Shown here: positions 23,465 to 36,540 of the stretch, piece after piece
Layout of the letters: every line of letters begins with the position of its first letter
Numbering within the stretch: position 1 is the stretch's first letter
Source: Drosophila pseudoobscura
Lineage: Eukaryota > Arthropoda > Insecta > Diptera > Drosophilidae
DNA length: 64,000 nucleotides
Assembly: GCF_009870125.1 (NCBI RefSeq)
Contig: NC_046681.1
Location: 4,464,001 to 4,528,000 of the forward strand
Reading direction: 5' to 3'
Notes under the pieces: generated by a model
What the model was told of the DNA's origin: nothing
The model's input: only the letters and a program-made list of their open reading frames with translations
Databases searched by the model: none
Position numbers and translations under genes: made by a program

Positions 23465-23656
23465 TCAGTAGGGTATTGGAGCTTCACATCCCATCAAATA
23501 AACATCGCCTTCGATCTGCACCGACCCAGCCTCAACTTGAGACAAGAGAATAAATACATTTCGAGTGGACTCTTCTTGGTCTAGTTCGTATTTCAAATAG
23601 ACTGCAGCTGCTTTAATATCTTCAGTGGGGCTATGCCTGTGCTTTGGGCAAAACAT
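23465..23656 (-). CDS. Possible 63-residue protein or exon, unrecognised
   Basis: ATG-started frame with plausible codon use and a soluble, acidic composition (contains YELDQEESTRNVFILLSQVE, ends EAPIPY). There is no signal peptide or membrane segment and no recognised domain. No convincing splice sites or poly(A) signal flank it. It is kept only because its amino-acid composition is better than that of neighbouring chance frames. Confidence 0.25.
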   Translation of the reverse strand: MFCPKHRHSPTEDIKAAAVYLKYELDQEESTRNVFILLSQVEAGSVQIEGDVYLMGCEAPIPY

Positions 23657-26600
23657 TAAAGGTTGACAAATATTTAAAATATTTCTTTATTGTTATTAAA
23701 AAACAAAAAAAGTGTGTGTTTCCTCTTCTCTTGCGCTGTTATTAACTGGGGTCTTTGTAATCCAGCATTATATGGGATGTTGGCCATTAGACGTAATTCA
23801 ATATTCCATTCAAGAACGAAGGAGCCAGCGCACAATGGCTGGGGCAAGTTTGGAAGGCGGACAAAGGCCAACACGAGGCTGCCGATGGACGTCGGCCAGA
23901 CAATTAGGGCTGCTCCAACATTTGCCAAAGGGATGCGAATTCCAGGCCCCTTATTTCGCTTTCGTTTTTGAGCGTAACTTGAACTCATTTTGGTCCTTTA
24001 TTCGCCCCTGTGCCGACATAATGGCCACGTTATGGGATATTAACTTTTGACAAGCATATTTTGTGGACATTTCTTTTTTTTGCTGTCCAATCGGGCCACT
24101 AATAGGCTGGTTTTTTGGATAATCAATCAATACAAGGAAATTTAATGACTTCTTCATGGTGGTCTAGAGTAAAATTTGCTTGCGCATTCAATAACAGAAT
24201 GCCACTGGATCATCAATCCTTTTCATCTGAAAAGAAATAACACGAATTTAGGACACATTTGTGGCTTTTCCATCAGATTCCACCTGCAGCTGCTCCCAAA
24301 TCATACCGAAATACAAGCAAACCGAAATGACAGACACTCGTAAGCCCCACAAATGCACAAAAACGCACAGTCTCGATACTCTTCCAGAGAGTATTGTAAA
24401 TAAGGCTAGGAGTTTGTTACTATATTCTCTTACTAAAGCCCCGACTGCGAATTCCATTTTCGAGTTAAACGATATTCGACACATGGAAGATGCCAAGAAT
24501 ATCGGCAAAATATTAAACACAATAGAATAGTTCGATTCCAAAGGGTAGTTCCAGCCTCGAACTGCAAAATCAAAGCCATTATTTCTAGTCCTCTTTTTGT
24601 GTCAATGTGAAAATTTTAATGCACAAATTGCATAAATTAAGCACCAAAGACACAAAAACAATCGGAGCGCGTATAATACAAATGAATTCGATTTGTGAAA
24701 CAATAAAGCTCAATGACAAGGCTGCCACTGCGGCCGCTGATGGCCAATTATGATGCTGGTTTTGATCACGATGATGATGATGATGAGGACAGCGAGGATG
24801 TCAAACGAAATAACATCACGTATACGTATGCGCGACGCTGTGCAGTCAATGCAAACTACTCGTATTTATTTGCCTACTGCGAACGTGACAAATAATGCAC
24901 CGAATTTTCATTCAGTTTCATTTTCATTGCCACATTCATTTGGAGTGTGGCAACGGAAGGAGTTGATTTCCACGCATAATACCTCACGTATCTCAATGCG
25001 GAAGTTGGCTTCCCACTTGCACCACGATAAACTTTGTCCCATAATCCCCATAGAGACAATGACTGTCTCGAAAGTTGCTTCCATGACATGTATGTAAGTG
25101 GCGAAATAGACTCGAGTATATTTATTTTATTGTACTCCAGAAACAGAAACTCGGCAAACTGGTGATGAGAGTTGCCAAATTATTGTCATTAGTTTTCTGA
25201 ATGAGCGAGGATGAGCTTGTTGGGTCAGAATGGCCCAAAGAGATGTCTGTTTCCTGTTTCTTGTGGCCTTAGCCAGTTAATTAGACAATTTCCCAATGGC
25301 TTGGGACGGCCTGCTACGCCTGCTTCTCTAGTGGGTTTTTCGGGGTAAAGTTTTCCCGTCTAATGTCAAACATCAACAACTGGCGATGGAGGTGATTTCT
25401 GTTTCTACTTTTATGAGGCTTTAATGAACATCTATGGAACCCCACTTCTGGCTGTTGGTAGGCTTTGTGAGGTTCGGAAATTGCGAAATTTAAAGAGGCA
25501 AAACTTAAGAAAGCAAAATCTTAGATCAATTCTGACTTCACTGACTCGTACATCCGAAAGCTTTTCTCATTAACTTCTTTCCGTTAGAAAAATTCACTAA
25601 ACAAAAACGTAAGCCTCGCTCGTCAGGTTTTTACTGTCAACACAATTTCCCGCTTATCCGCCAGAATGACATGCGAAAGGATGCACAGTGTCCTGTCATT
25701 TCATGGCTGTCTGAACTTGAAAGTGGTTCCGATTCGCTCTCTCTCTCTCTCCGTCTCTATCCCTTTATTTGTGGAAGTCTACGCACAGTTTAATTTTAAT
25801 TTGGAGTTATGAAAAGAGCAAGAGTGCGTTCAAATTGATTTGCACGCCTCCGTGGCCCCGAGCTGCAGGCTCAGGGCCGTTAATCACTTCGTTAATTAAT
25901 TGGTAAATTGTGTTTGTAGCGTAAATTATGTCACCGTCGTGCGGCAGCAACAACCAGAAGCAACAAAAAGAAAATAACAAAAAAAGCAGGCTTTTATATG
26001 AGTGTGTTAATACGTAATGAAATAAAAGATTAAATGGGATTTGATGTGACTGATTTTACAAGGGGTTTTGTGGGTTCAAATGGGGGATTATCAAGATTCA
26101 TTTTTATTTGCTACTCATTTTGCGAAAACCATTTACTTTGACTCAATTAATCCACTACAGTAGTAGGTACTTGTACAATCAAGCCAATTGACGCGACATA
26201 GAACCGTTATAGAGTCATAGAGTATTGCTTTTCTTTATTTAGCTACTACTCGATTATTCAACTCAGATATTAAATATATGTTGTTCTCTACAATATGTAT
26301 GTTCTCTAAAGGATCCCAAGGACAGGAACAGTTTCTGTGACAAGGGGAATTATGTCTTCAATCAGCCTGTCTACCCATTTGTCACGCACTCAAGGAGCCC
26401 AGCTATCAATTACCTTCGTTTTCAGGCATGTTTTTGTGCTATCCAGAAAGATTGGCAACAGAAAGATTTCCACTATCGTTTGCGAAGGGACCCGCCTGGA
26501 TGGTTGGCAATCAATGCTTAACAAATATTTTTCTTACATGCCTCATACGTACGAGGAGGAGACAGACAACAAAGGCTCCCCTCAGTATATTGGTCAAACG

Positions 26601-27814
26601 GCAATTTTCCTCAATTAACTGCAATTATTAGGCAAAGCAATAGACTGAGGGAGAGCGGAGATGGGTACTCAGAGAGTCTGCCTGTTTCACTTGACTGCAC
26701 TTAATTAGTCATTGGCAAATGATGCTGCAATACTCAATAAATGATGGACTGATTGTACTGCGCTCAAGGACAGATCTCCAATTAAAAGTGTCGCCTATTC
26801 GCGCAATTAAATTTCAATTAAAGTGAATCTGTTTTTGGACAAAAGCCGCACCCACCACTCGCTTTTCGGAGTGGGAGCTGGGCGTGGCTGGAGCAGAGGG
26901 AGTAGGCCACGGAAGCGTCACAATTACATAAGTAAACAGGCACTTTCAGGCTTCTAGCTCTCGGAACAATGTGTTACAATTTAGCATCGCCTTTGAGCTA
27001 CGTCCTCTCAGGCTCGCATCCTCGTGCCACGCCCGTGGGCGTAATAAACACTTGACCCATAAAACTCACAAGTGTGTAAACCCCATTTCCCCTCTTCTGA
27101 GCTCTCCTCACGTGCTTCCCCGAGTGCAATGAAGTCCAAGTGAAGTGCGCACGTGTGTGTGGGAGTATTTGGACAAGAGGAATGGGAATGGGGGTTGGAT
27201 GTTGGCGAAGGAGCTTGGACTATGCTAATATGGCCATTTGTTTTGGTCTGCTTCTGCAGACGACGATGATGGGAGTTGTCGGAGTAGTAGGATGTAGGTC
27301 CTCTGTGACTAGCGATGAGCTTGGGAGCCCAGCTACTTGCTTTGTAGTTTGTGCACCTCATTTTAAGCGTACGCTTAACTTTGCCATTTTGCAATTAAAA
27401 TACTGAATCCAAACGAGTTTCTCGCCATTCCCGCTTCTGCAACCAATCTCGAACGGAACGTCGTGTAAAATGTTTTCTCATTTATTTTCAATTTCATTAA
27501 ACTTTGTGCCTGGCCATTTGCCATTTGCCCGATGTCACCGTCACCGAGCAGGCACCGGCCAATGTGCAGTGGGCACCGTTGCAATTGCAAGCAGCAAAAC
27601 AAAACTTATAATTGGTTTCAGTGCTTATTTATGCCGCATTTCTTTCAAAACGAATACCCTTTACCTCCAAAGAATGGACCAATCGGATATGTCCAGCGAT
27701 TCGCAAACATGCACCATAAGCAGCTCAGCCAATTCTAGGTTGAATGTGAGTTTGCAGAGGTAGGGATCCAGGGTACTCCTTGATATAAAAGCACCCCTCA
27801 AATAATATCAAATC
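23657..27814. other. Long spacer, no gene recognised
   Basis: Non-coding appearance. A GAT repeat lies at about 24765-24790 and a CT run at about 25736-25750. An open frame of 67 codons from the ATG at 24327 has no domain and no supporting signals. Confidence 0.5.
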
Positions 27815-28034
27815 CTAGCAAGTGTATTCAGTATTCATCGTTGGCCCTACCCAACATTGTTTCATTCTCTCCGTCGACCCACTAAATGCAATTACAGCAT
27901 AAATCTCTGTCATTAGACTTTGTTTGTTGGGCCGCAGCCTTCGGAGCTTACCTAACACCCCGTCCAGGTGTAGAGTTGAGGTCAACAGCGACTCTAGTAA
28001 GTCCTCCACCCGAGCGATGTGGTAACTGCGGCAT
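27815..28034 (-). CDS. Possible two-exon small protein of 49 residues
   Basis: Exon 1 is 28034-27952 (27 codons plus two bases) and exon 2 is 27881-27815. The 70-nt intron (27951-27882) has a strong donor, TTAG/GTAAGC, a textbook branch sequence CTAAT about 30 nt from the acceptor, and the acceptor TGCATTTAG. Splicing keeps one frame open to a TAG. The peptide runs from MPQLPHRSGGGLTRV to VGPTMNTEYTC. The intron looks genuine. The start is uncertain: an upstream GTAAGT at about 28056 suggests further 5' exons that I could not connect. A frame-alternative reading of exon 1 (VEDLLESLLTSTLHLDG) is also open but terminates just after the junction. Product unknown. Confidence 0.37.
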
Positions 28035-31000
28035 ACGCAGCGTATGAGTTATGTTTACTTACGCCCTGTACAAAAGTTGCACACAATGCACAATTTTTAA
28101 TAAAAAAAAGTACCGACAATAATTTAAGAGCTAAGCGTAGTACAATGGCAAGCGGCTTGAGAGGACGGGAACAAAACCGCAAAGGATTTGCGCTTTTTAG
28201 AATTTCACGCACGATCCCTTCCTAAAACATGTCACTCGATGTTTTATTAACTCAACGCTGGCTCCGTCTCTGTCTGTGGGCCACTCGAAACATGGCACGA
28301 AATCTCAGCTGTCAATACTTGCGGATATTAATCAGAGAAGCCCCACAGGCAGCTAGGAATAAGAGTATGCATAGCATTACGGGCATGGATGTGTATTAAA
28401 CTCATGGGAGGCATATTAAAAAGGGAAAGAAGTGTCCCAGTCCTAGCAGAATCCACACACACTCGCGCACAGAGAGAACACATCAGTCCCATCACGACCA
28501 GACGACAATGGAAGAAGAATGCTTTATTGACAGGTGTCGATTAAGAATTTAGCATTTTTTTTTTTGTCTTGCGCAGTACATATAAAAAATTTATTACACG
28601 CACGAAAACACCCAAACGTGTCACATTTGCCCCAGCAGGCAGCAGGGACCCCTCGGATTGGCACTTGGAAGTGCGCTTATGTCGTGACATGTAAAATAAA
28701 TCAACCATAGCGTACCCCGCATTTCAGACGCAGCTGAAAATCGAAAGAATCGCTGAAAAGTTCTTGCGGTTTTGTCGCCTGGAGAGAAAAGCAGCTGGAG
28801 TCCGCATACTCGTGTTTGGTAATAGATGAGTCCTTGGTGACGCTTAAATATAACAGCGATTGAACTTTCATTGGAGGTCCTTTTTAGAATTTAGCCAGAT
28901 ATTATTAGACTACAACAGGTAATCATAGCGATATATTTTTTTCATTTTAAAGGATTTCTAAGTTCCTAAGTTCAGATAATACTTAGTGTATCACTCTGCA
29001 AAAAATAAAACAATGATATTTGAATAGATTTGTTGGAGCTTCTGCAATCATAAGGCTGTGGGTGTGGTTACAAGTTTTGGTTGCTTTAGTTTAATTTCGT
29101 TATTTAGATGGGATGATTTTCTTGCTTACTTGTTTTTTGTTTGGTCCGTGGCTGTGCCAAGAAATAAGTGCAAGCATGTAATGTTGGTATACTCAAACAT
29201 TTTGCATACTTACCTTAGTTTAATCCAAAATGTAACTACATTTCTGTACTTTGTGTAACTTCATAAAAATGAAAATTTACAGCGTATATCCTTTATGCTC
29301 ATATGCTTACCAGCAGCAACAACAACAACAATCGTTTCTGAAGCAACAAGGAACTGCGATAAACGTGGCTCTGCTCGTTTCCCTTTTCCCTTCATTGCAT
29401 CAACTTTTGTGGCTTCTGTTCCTGGGATGGGGATGCTGATGGGATGCTGGCTGGCACTCGTAACATCTCATAGGGGCAGGGCCTGGTGCTGGGGCTGGGG
29501 CTGGGGCTGAGCCATGCTACCCAGTGCAAACTTTGTTGCATCACAATGCCAAGAGCGGCAGAAGGGTTGAAGTTGAAGCTGAATGCTGATTAGGTGTTGA
29601 GCGATTACGTGAAATGTTTACGCATTTGCTGAAATGGGCTAAGCGAGGTGCCGGCGAAACTGGCTAAGAAGCTTGTGTACGTTCCCTTCTAGGAGTATGA
29701 AGTTCATGCATCCCAACATTTCTCGATTAGATACGAAAAGTGGAAAATTATTTCAACAATTCAAATGTAGTCAATGAAGGGAATTTCGATATGAAAGATC
29801 GTCCCATCGAAAAGAAAATAAAGTAAATAAGTTAATATTATTCATAATATTTTACTTCATAAAGATTATATGAAATATAATACAGAAAGTTTCTACTTAT
29901 TTCACGTTCCCCTTGAACTTAGTTCGGGTGTGATTTTTATTAAAACTTAATTAAAGTATTTCTCAGTAGTTCGGCAAACGAAAACGAAGCGAAGAAGTGC
30001 AGAATCAAAGAGATTTATTTACCAAGCGTAAATTTATTTTCATTTCCCCCACTTAATGACTTTATGCTGGCGGAGGCACCATTTTCCATCCTGACTCAGG
30101 CAACGGAGAAGACATAACATATGTCGCCTCCCCCTCCCGAGCACTTCTCAAGGTCTCCTCTCACGTTTGCTATTCAATCTGCTGCATACAGCAACAAAAG
30201 CTCCTTGGGGCTGTCTCTTAAATAAAGGTGCCAAGACTTCACTTTCTCCCAACAAAAAACAACGAAAAACTGGAAGAAAGCTCCACATAGTCGTACAACT
30301 GGAGGGTATAAACAGGGACACGGAAGGAGCAGGCAGGCAACTTCTTGACTTGCTCCGTTTCAGGAGCAGGAGCAGGAGCAGCAACAACAAGTTGTATAAT
30401 TTCCCCTTCTTTACATTACAATTTTGTTCAAGTTTCGTTAAATGCATTTTCTCGCTACCCTTTTACATCCTCCATCCGCCTTGCTTCCTGCCTGCAAACG
30501 AAACAGAACCAACAAGTTCGTATAAATATCTTTAGCCCCCGACGCGAGGCACGTATGAGGCGAAAGATACTTAAGAAGCATGTAATGCGACTACTGTACT
30601 ACCCAAAGCCCTCATTCGCGCACATTCTTACTATGGCCCTAGCCCTAGCCATCTCCATCATTCTCTCGAGCACCCCACTCTGGCTCTGGCAAATGCAATT
30701 TTCACCTCGCATTGTCTGCTGCGTGCTGTGTAATTATTTTCCCTCCCACTCGACTGCCACTGCCACTACACAAAATTGCAGAAGAAACATTTTGGGCTGC
30801 TCGCTTCTTCGATTTGTGTGCGAGTGTTGCCTATCGCATTGGGTTTATTCTTAATTAATTTGCCTAGAGTCGGAAATAAAGTAAACATGAAATGAACTTC
30901 AGTGTGTTTCGGATTCCGAGAATAATTCACTTTCGAGCATCTCAGAGCTTTGTTGTAAGGAAAAAAAGACGCAAATGATATTGGAATAGCATAATCCCTT

Positions 31001-32415
31001 TATGTTCTCATTGCCTTTTTATTGTGGGTGCACGAAAATTATAAATCTTAAAGAATTTGAACACAGAATCGATAAGATATATCGCGGTAACTTTTTTTTA
31101 CGTATTTGAGATTATTATTTTCTGTTTTTTCGGATTTAGGTTTCCAATATGTAAATATTGTAAAGTTAAAATGAACGCTTTAGCTTTTGTTATCATTTAA
31201 TAATCGGCTTCATTGATTTTATTTCAGAAATTGTAATTGCGGTTGATTTCTTGCTGTAATTCCTCAGCAATCTGGGCCAATCTAAGCTCACTTTACCACG
31301 TCTTACCAACGCCAAAGACCCTTTTCCAGAGCCACAAAATTTCTCTAAAGTATAAAAACGAGAAACGAGAAACGAGAATCGAGAATCGAGAGATGGCCGG
31401 CACAATTCAACTCGTCAGCCGTTGTTGTTCGCTTTCAGCTTTATTCTCCCACATGCTTCAGGTGGCAATGAATTTTTGGTGCGTGTCTTGATTGTAAATT
31501 GGAGCATAAAAATTGTTTTACAAACTCGCTCGACCTCCGCTGCGCTCGTCTCGTCTCGTCTCGGCTTTCCTCTGCCCAGTTGCCATACAAATGCAGCCAC
31601 GCATATGCTCATACATCATACATACATATATATTGTGTGTTAAAAATGCATTTATATTGTTTTATATATAAGAAATATATATGTACATCAATGTACATAC
31701 ATATGTACATATACATATATGTACTTGTGTATTTGCTTGTTTGTTTTGGGATGTATCCATGAACATTTATTTGTAGCAACTGAAAAATAAATGAGGATTG
31801 CGGCTGCATTTGCAGTCGCCGTCGCCCTCGCCGTCTCCGTCTCCGTCGCATCGTCCCTCTGCCATTTCTTGTATAATGACATTGACATGCCGCAAGCGGC
31901 TGGCACACTTTTAGGCGACACTATTTAAAGTCCTTTAAATCGCATGTCATTAGTGGAAAGTGAGTAACTACTTGGAGGCAACCCGTCGAGAGTGACAGTC
32001 CTTCTTGAGCCGCATCATCTTCGGTGAAAGGTTGTTCTTCTGGCTGTCTGTGGGGTCTTTGAGGTTTTGTCGGGCATCTGAGTTTTAATGAGGACCGCGA
32101 AGTGATATTCAACGCATTTTAATAATTTATTATTCTTTGAAAGAAAATTCCTTGATATCGGCTGGAAGGATTGCGGTCAAGGTCTAGGGGTATAGCTTAT
32201 TGTTTACCGAAGGGACTTATGTATAACATATAGTATACAAATTTTGCATATTAACATTGCCTGTTTCATGCCACAAACTTGAGTAGCGTTACGATTCTAG
32301 GCAAATTATACAATTTATTTCCGCAAATGCTTCAACAAAGTGTGACTAACTCGATTTGTGGTACTTGCTGATATTCGTTTTCGCTGTAGAGAGGAGTATT
32401 CAAAGCGCTTTTACC
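28035..32415. other. Spacer, no gene recognised
   Basis: Non-coding appearance with simple repeats: GGGGCTG units near 29480-29510, AGCAGG near 30360-30385, GAGAAACGA/GAGAATC units at 31350-31392, TCGTC units near 31546-31562 and TACATATG-rich sequence at 31615-31730. Confidence 0.5.
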
Positions 32416-33087
32416 ATGCTGAAGTTTCTTTGGTAAGTCACAAGATGTAAAACCTCAACCTGCCATTTATCCGATGACAATTCTCGCTCAAGTGCACTCT
32501 TGGTGGTTGGCCGAACTCTAAGCAAGGAGCATAGGCTATCCTTTGACGGTCAGTGTCCGAAATTTATGCCCCTAACCAATGAGCTTTCCAAAGAGACGGC
32601 GGTAAATTAAATTAAATATATTTAATACAAAAAAAATCGATACCTTTATCAGTATTCATTCGCACAAAGTTCACTGGAAGCTGGTTTCTGTACGCAGTTC
32701 ACCCAAACTATCTCCAAGAAAAGTGCGTAAAACGTACTTTTCAGGGCTATAGCATTTGGTCGCAGATTGGAATAACAGATAACGATAATTTCATAGTGCA
32801 ATATTATTGCTATCAGGATAAAAATCGGTCCAACAAACTTCAGCATATGAGTAAGTACTATCCCATCCAACGTTTTGGGTTTGGGTTTCGAAAAATATTC
32901 AACATTGAAAAATATTCCAGGGTCAATCAGCATTTTTGTCAAGGAACGTGAGCCCACGGCGGAAACCATAGCATCGATTTCGAATGCACTGAAGAGGAAT
33001 TTTAAGTTCCCGCTGAGACTACTCAACTACACCGATAATTCTTTTTGTACAGAATTCGAGTATATAGACGCACAATACAGAGTTTGA
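32416..33087 (+). CDS. Secreted lipocalin-like protein, four exons
   Basis: Exons 32416-32432, 32493-32601, 32670-32850 and 32921-33087 give 157 codons plus TGA. The introns are 60, 68 and 70 nt: GTAAGT...CTCAAG, GTAAAT...CAAAG and GTAAGT...TTCCAG. The first and third are strong; the second acceptor is pyrimidine-poor but is the one that restores the frame. The first splice creates a signal peptide, MLKFLCALLVVG. The mature part starts near residue 17 and shows the lipocalin pattern: Cys27-Pro, then the Gly45-x-Trp47 strand-A motif (FTGSWFLYAVHPNY), with Cys61, Cys89 and Cys145 able to pair, and a terminal helix (about 114-129). It is shorter than usual lipocalins, so the barrel may be reduced. 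Such proteins bind small hydrophobic ligands outside cells; the ligand here is unknown. An AATAAA follows 21 nt after the stop. Family assignment rests on motif reading only. Confidence 0.65.
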
Positions 33088-33107
33088 ACCTTGGAGGGCT
33101 GTGCAAA

Positions 33108-33113
33108 AATAAA
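33108..33113 (+). terminator. Poly(A) signal of the lipocalin-like gene
   Basis: AATAAA 21 nt after the stop codon at 33087, in keeping with a compact 3' UTR. Confidence 0.55.
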
Positions 33114-36100
33114 CCTTAAGTAAAACTAGTTATACCTTCATTTCTTGAAGCATTGTTGATCAACTTTGAACTCTCGCAGCTCTCGAAACTAAAGGAAAGT
33201 TCAATTTACTTATCAGTGAACAAAGGCCAACATTTGGTATCAAAGTCACTAAGCGAATCTTTACGCTTATTTACATTCATTCCAATGGCGGACAAAACAG
33301 GGAATGAATTCGAGTCAAATTTGATTCGCTCTCCGCACATAATTCATGCTTGAGGCAATTTGAATGTCCAAATAAGCACAAATGCCACAAGTTTTCTCCA
33401 GCCCCACTCCAACCTCCTCTGACTTTTATTGACTGACTTGGCTCGTACCCGGCTGGGCTTGGTCCGTGGTCTGGGGGTCTGGGGGTCTGGGGTCGGGTTT
33501 GCTGATTTTGATTATAAATTAAATAAGTGCCATGACAGCGGCAAGCAATGAGCCCACAAGGGGGTGGGGGGGAATAATTTGTCCAGCCTGTTTTGAAGGT
33601 TGTCTGCCGGGATCTGTGTTCCCCTCTAACCAGCGGCGACTTTTCTGTTTTCGATTCCAGTTCGACGTTCTGTTTGAGTTGCGGGTTGACTGGAGAAATC
33701 AATAAATTATTGAACTTGGCCCACCGGGCCCACTCGAGCAGGTATTAATTTAATCTTGAATCTGTAAACGACTCACTCTGCGCTGGCCGTCGTGGCGTAT
33801 GCGTAATCGAGATATAATCAATGCATTGAACTCTCGAACAGAAAAAACTGTGCATAGATATGCCAATGATATGGCTTCTGCTCGAGTATTCTCCCGGGCA
33901 TTTTCTCTCACTTCTCTCTGTTGTGCTCTTTGCAACGTACTTTTCTCCTTTTCATTTTATTTTTGCATGTCTGAGACGTGTCTTCGGTATTGGGTTCACT
34001 CTTGCCTTGATTTAAATTTCTAAGAAGGTCTGACGAAACTGCACTATGGGAAACTCAGTGACGAAGCAAAAAAGTACTCGTACTATCGATTAGAAGTAGA
34101 AGGTGAACATTTTAAAGATGATCTGATTTTCATTATTATTTAAATGGGCACAAAATAAATTCACATATCCCGAGATGATTTAATAATCCTTTGACCTTGA
34201 AAATTATACAAATTTTGGTTAATGTAATGAATCTTGAATCCACTTAGTGTAACATATAAAATTAACATAATTTTATTCCGATCAAAACTTGTAGTTATTC
34301 CATTTTATCTATATATTTAGTGCGGCTTAATCGATCTTACAAAGCACTGATTGTCTCTGAGCGTTGCATAACTAATTTCCAATCACGTTTAACAATTCAA
34401 ATTCTGAAGAAAAGTCACCATTTTTCTTTGGCATAGACTTTTCATATATTTAAGGTACATTGAAACCCTAGTAACTATCGATTCTCCTTCCTGTCCTATT
34501 ACGAATTATTGCGATTACTCGTACTAAATAGAGATTCCCCATTTATTTGCTACAGTTCCCACTCTCCACATCTTACCCATGTTATCCACTGTCCTTCGAT
34601 TTTTTCTGGTTCCATTGAAAGTGCTTGGTGCTGGGCACGTTTTACTATCCCTGGGATATTTGGAGCAACCATGTCTAGCCTGGCTTATAGCAGTTCAATG
34701 CTTTTAGTTTGATATGGGTTTAATTTGCCTGCTGCATTTCCAGAGATTGGTTACCCTTAAGATTGAGCCCCCGTCCCATTCCCATTCCCCGTAGAACTAC
34801 AGCGTGGCCATGACACCCAGTCAGGTTCGGCCATACTGACGGCCATCCCCTGTCGTGTCCACTGTCTTCTATCCTGTGGGGTGGCCGGTTGGCACACCTC
34901 GGCACACGCTTATTAGTTGCCCAACCAGGCTTTGCGTATTAGTGTCAGCTCCAATGCTGTGGCATTTATGTTGCGGCCAGCCAGGGACCATAACTGAAGG
35001 TGGAATCCGCTTTGCCCTGCCGTCAGCCACCAGGCACCAGCTCCGCCACCAGGCTCCGCCAATTCCCCTGTCAGTCGCAGGATGTACTGAAGGTTCCGGC
35101 TTGCTCGGACCCTACCTCTCGTAAATGTTAAATGATGCATATTTCATGAGACTTACATGCTTTGGTTGGATTGCGTTGCGTGGGGGGAGTGTGCTGTGCT
35201 GGTGGTAAAAATTGCAACGGACAAAATCACTCAAGGAAAACACACACAACAACAATTGAAAATGTCCTTTAAGAGATTGATGTTGAAATGTTAAATTGAT
35301 TTTGATGGACTGTGCATGAGTTTGTCAGTTCGGAGTTCATTCTGTGGGTCTCTATTTCTGGGCTTTAATGCCTGGACAATACAATTCTTTATTTAAGGAC
35401 CAGCCACTCGGAGCTCAGTGGAATACTTAATGAAACCAAAATCTCACCCCTTATACCCCTAGGGTATGGTAATACTTTCAGGGCGCGTTTATAAATATTG
35501 AAATAGATGTCAATAACATTTTCACACGCTGTGTGTCCTTCTTCCCCACCTTGCCACCAGCGAGACCATCCCCAGCCCGGGGCCAAATTGAGAGTTCAGA
35601 TATTTGGGGTTTCGTGCGTGTCGCACCCAAAAATCTGTTAATAATGATGCCTGACATATGTAGGCAGCTGGCAGTAAGTCGAGGGCCAAACAAATGGCAG
35701 CCAGCGGAAAGCTGACGCATTTGTGCGTGTGAAATATGTTTTGTCAACTTATTAAATATGCTCAATTCTCTTGCTTTTGCGCCCTTTTCGGGAATGCTCT
35801 TCCAGCTCTGTTCTGCCCTTTTTTCGGAATGGAATACGTGCTGTGGCATTTGAATGGAAAGAATAGCATAAACAAATGTCTTTCGGCCGGGTGGGCGTTT
35901 GTGGTGTAGCGTTTTGTGTGGTTGAATTGATGTTGATCGAATTAGAGGTGAGTGAGGTTGAGGGAGTGATTGAGTTAGCTTAGAATGGCGGAGGGCGTTG
36001 ATTTTGGCTGGTGGAGGATCCCAACGGGTTTACTGCAAGAACAAGAATTATGGCAGGTTGAATATTTCTGGAGATGGAATTCATAAAAAGGTTTTTACAG

Positions 36101-36540
36101 GAATTTACATCGGAAGATGAAAAATAAGGTAATGGTTCTTAATTTTATTGCATCGAATGATCAGACTAAGTAGGCTCACTATTGGAACAATACACAAATT
36201 CTTTTGAAAATAAAGTCTCCCTCTGTATGGCTGATTTCGGCGTCTTGCAATACTTTATGTACCCAAATGTATTCCTCATATGCGAATTCATTGGGAGCTC
36301 CTGCCTTCACTTTCCGGAGTGTCAACTGTTCTTATTCCGGATGGACAACCATTGCATATTATTAAGGAGATAGCCTCCTTTAAGATAAGGGTCTCCCCAA
36401 CCATATGCTTTGCCTAATTTTGGCTGCAGCATTTGGTTGTGAAGGAGTTCAAGGCTACGAAAAATAATGGCCCCCCATAACACTCACAGATCAGCCCACC
36501 GTGCCGCGCACAACTTTCCATCCACCTTCCACGCATTCAA
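33114..36540. other. Spacer, no gene recognised
   Basis: Non-coding appearance. TATACCCCTAGGGTATG at 35453-35469 is a near-palindromic scrap of the kind found at repeat ends. An open frame at 36182-36373 directly precedes the LINE remnant but has no recognised domain. Confidence 0.45.

Noticed and set aside
24327-24530. 67-codon plus-strand frame starting MTDTRKPHKC
   Set aside because: No domain, splice site or poly(A) signal supports it; a frame of this length is expected by chance in 64 kb.
32649-33026. 125-codon minus-strand open frame with hydrophobic segments
   Set aside because: It starts at a TTG directly after a stop, has no in-frame signal peptide, and overlaps the exons of the lipocalin-like gene, whose splice sites, signal peptide, motifs and poly(A) signal all agree on the plus strand.
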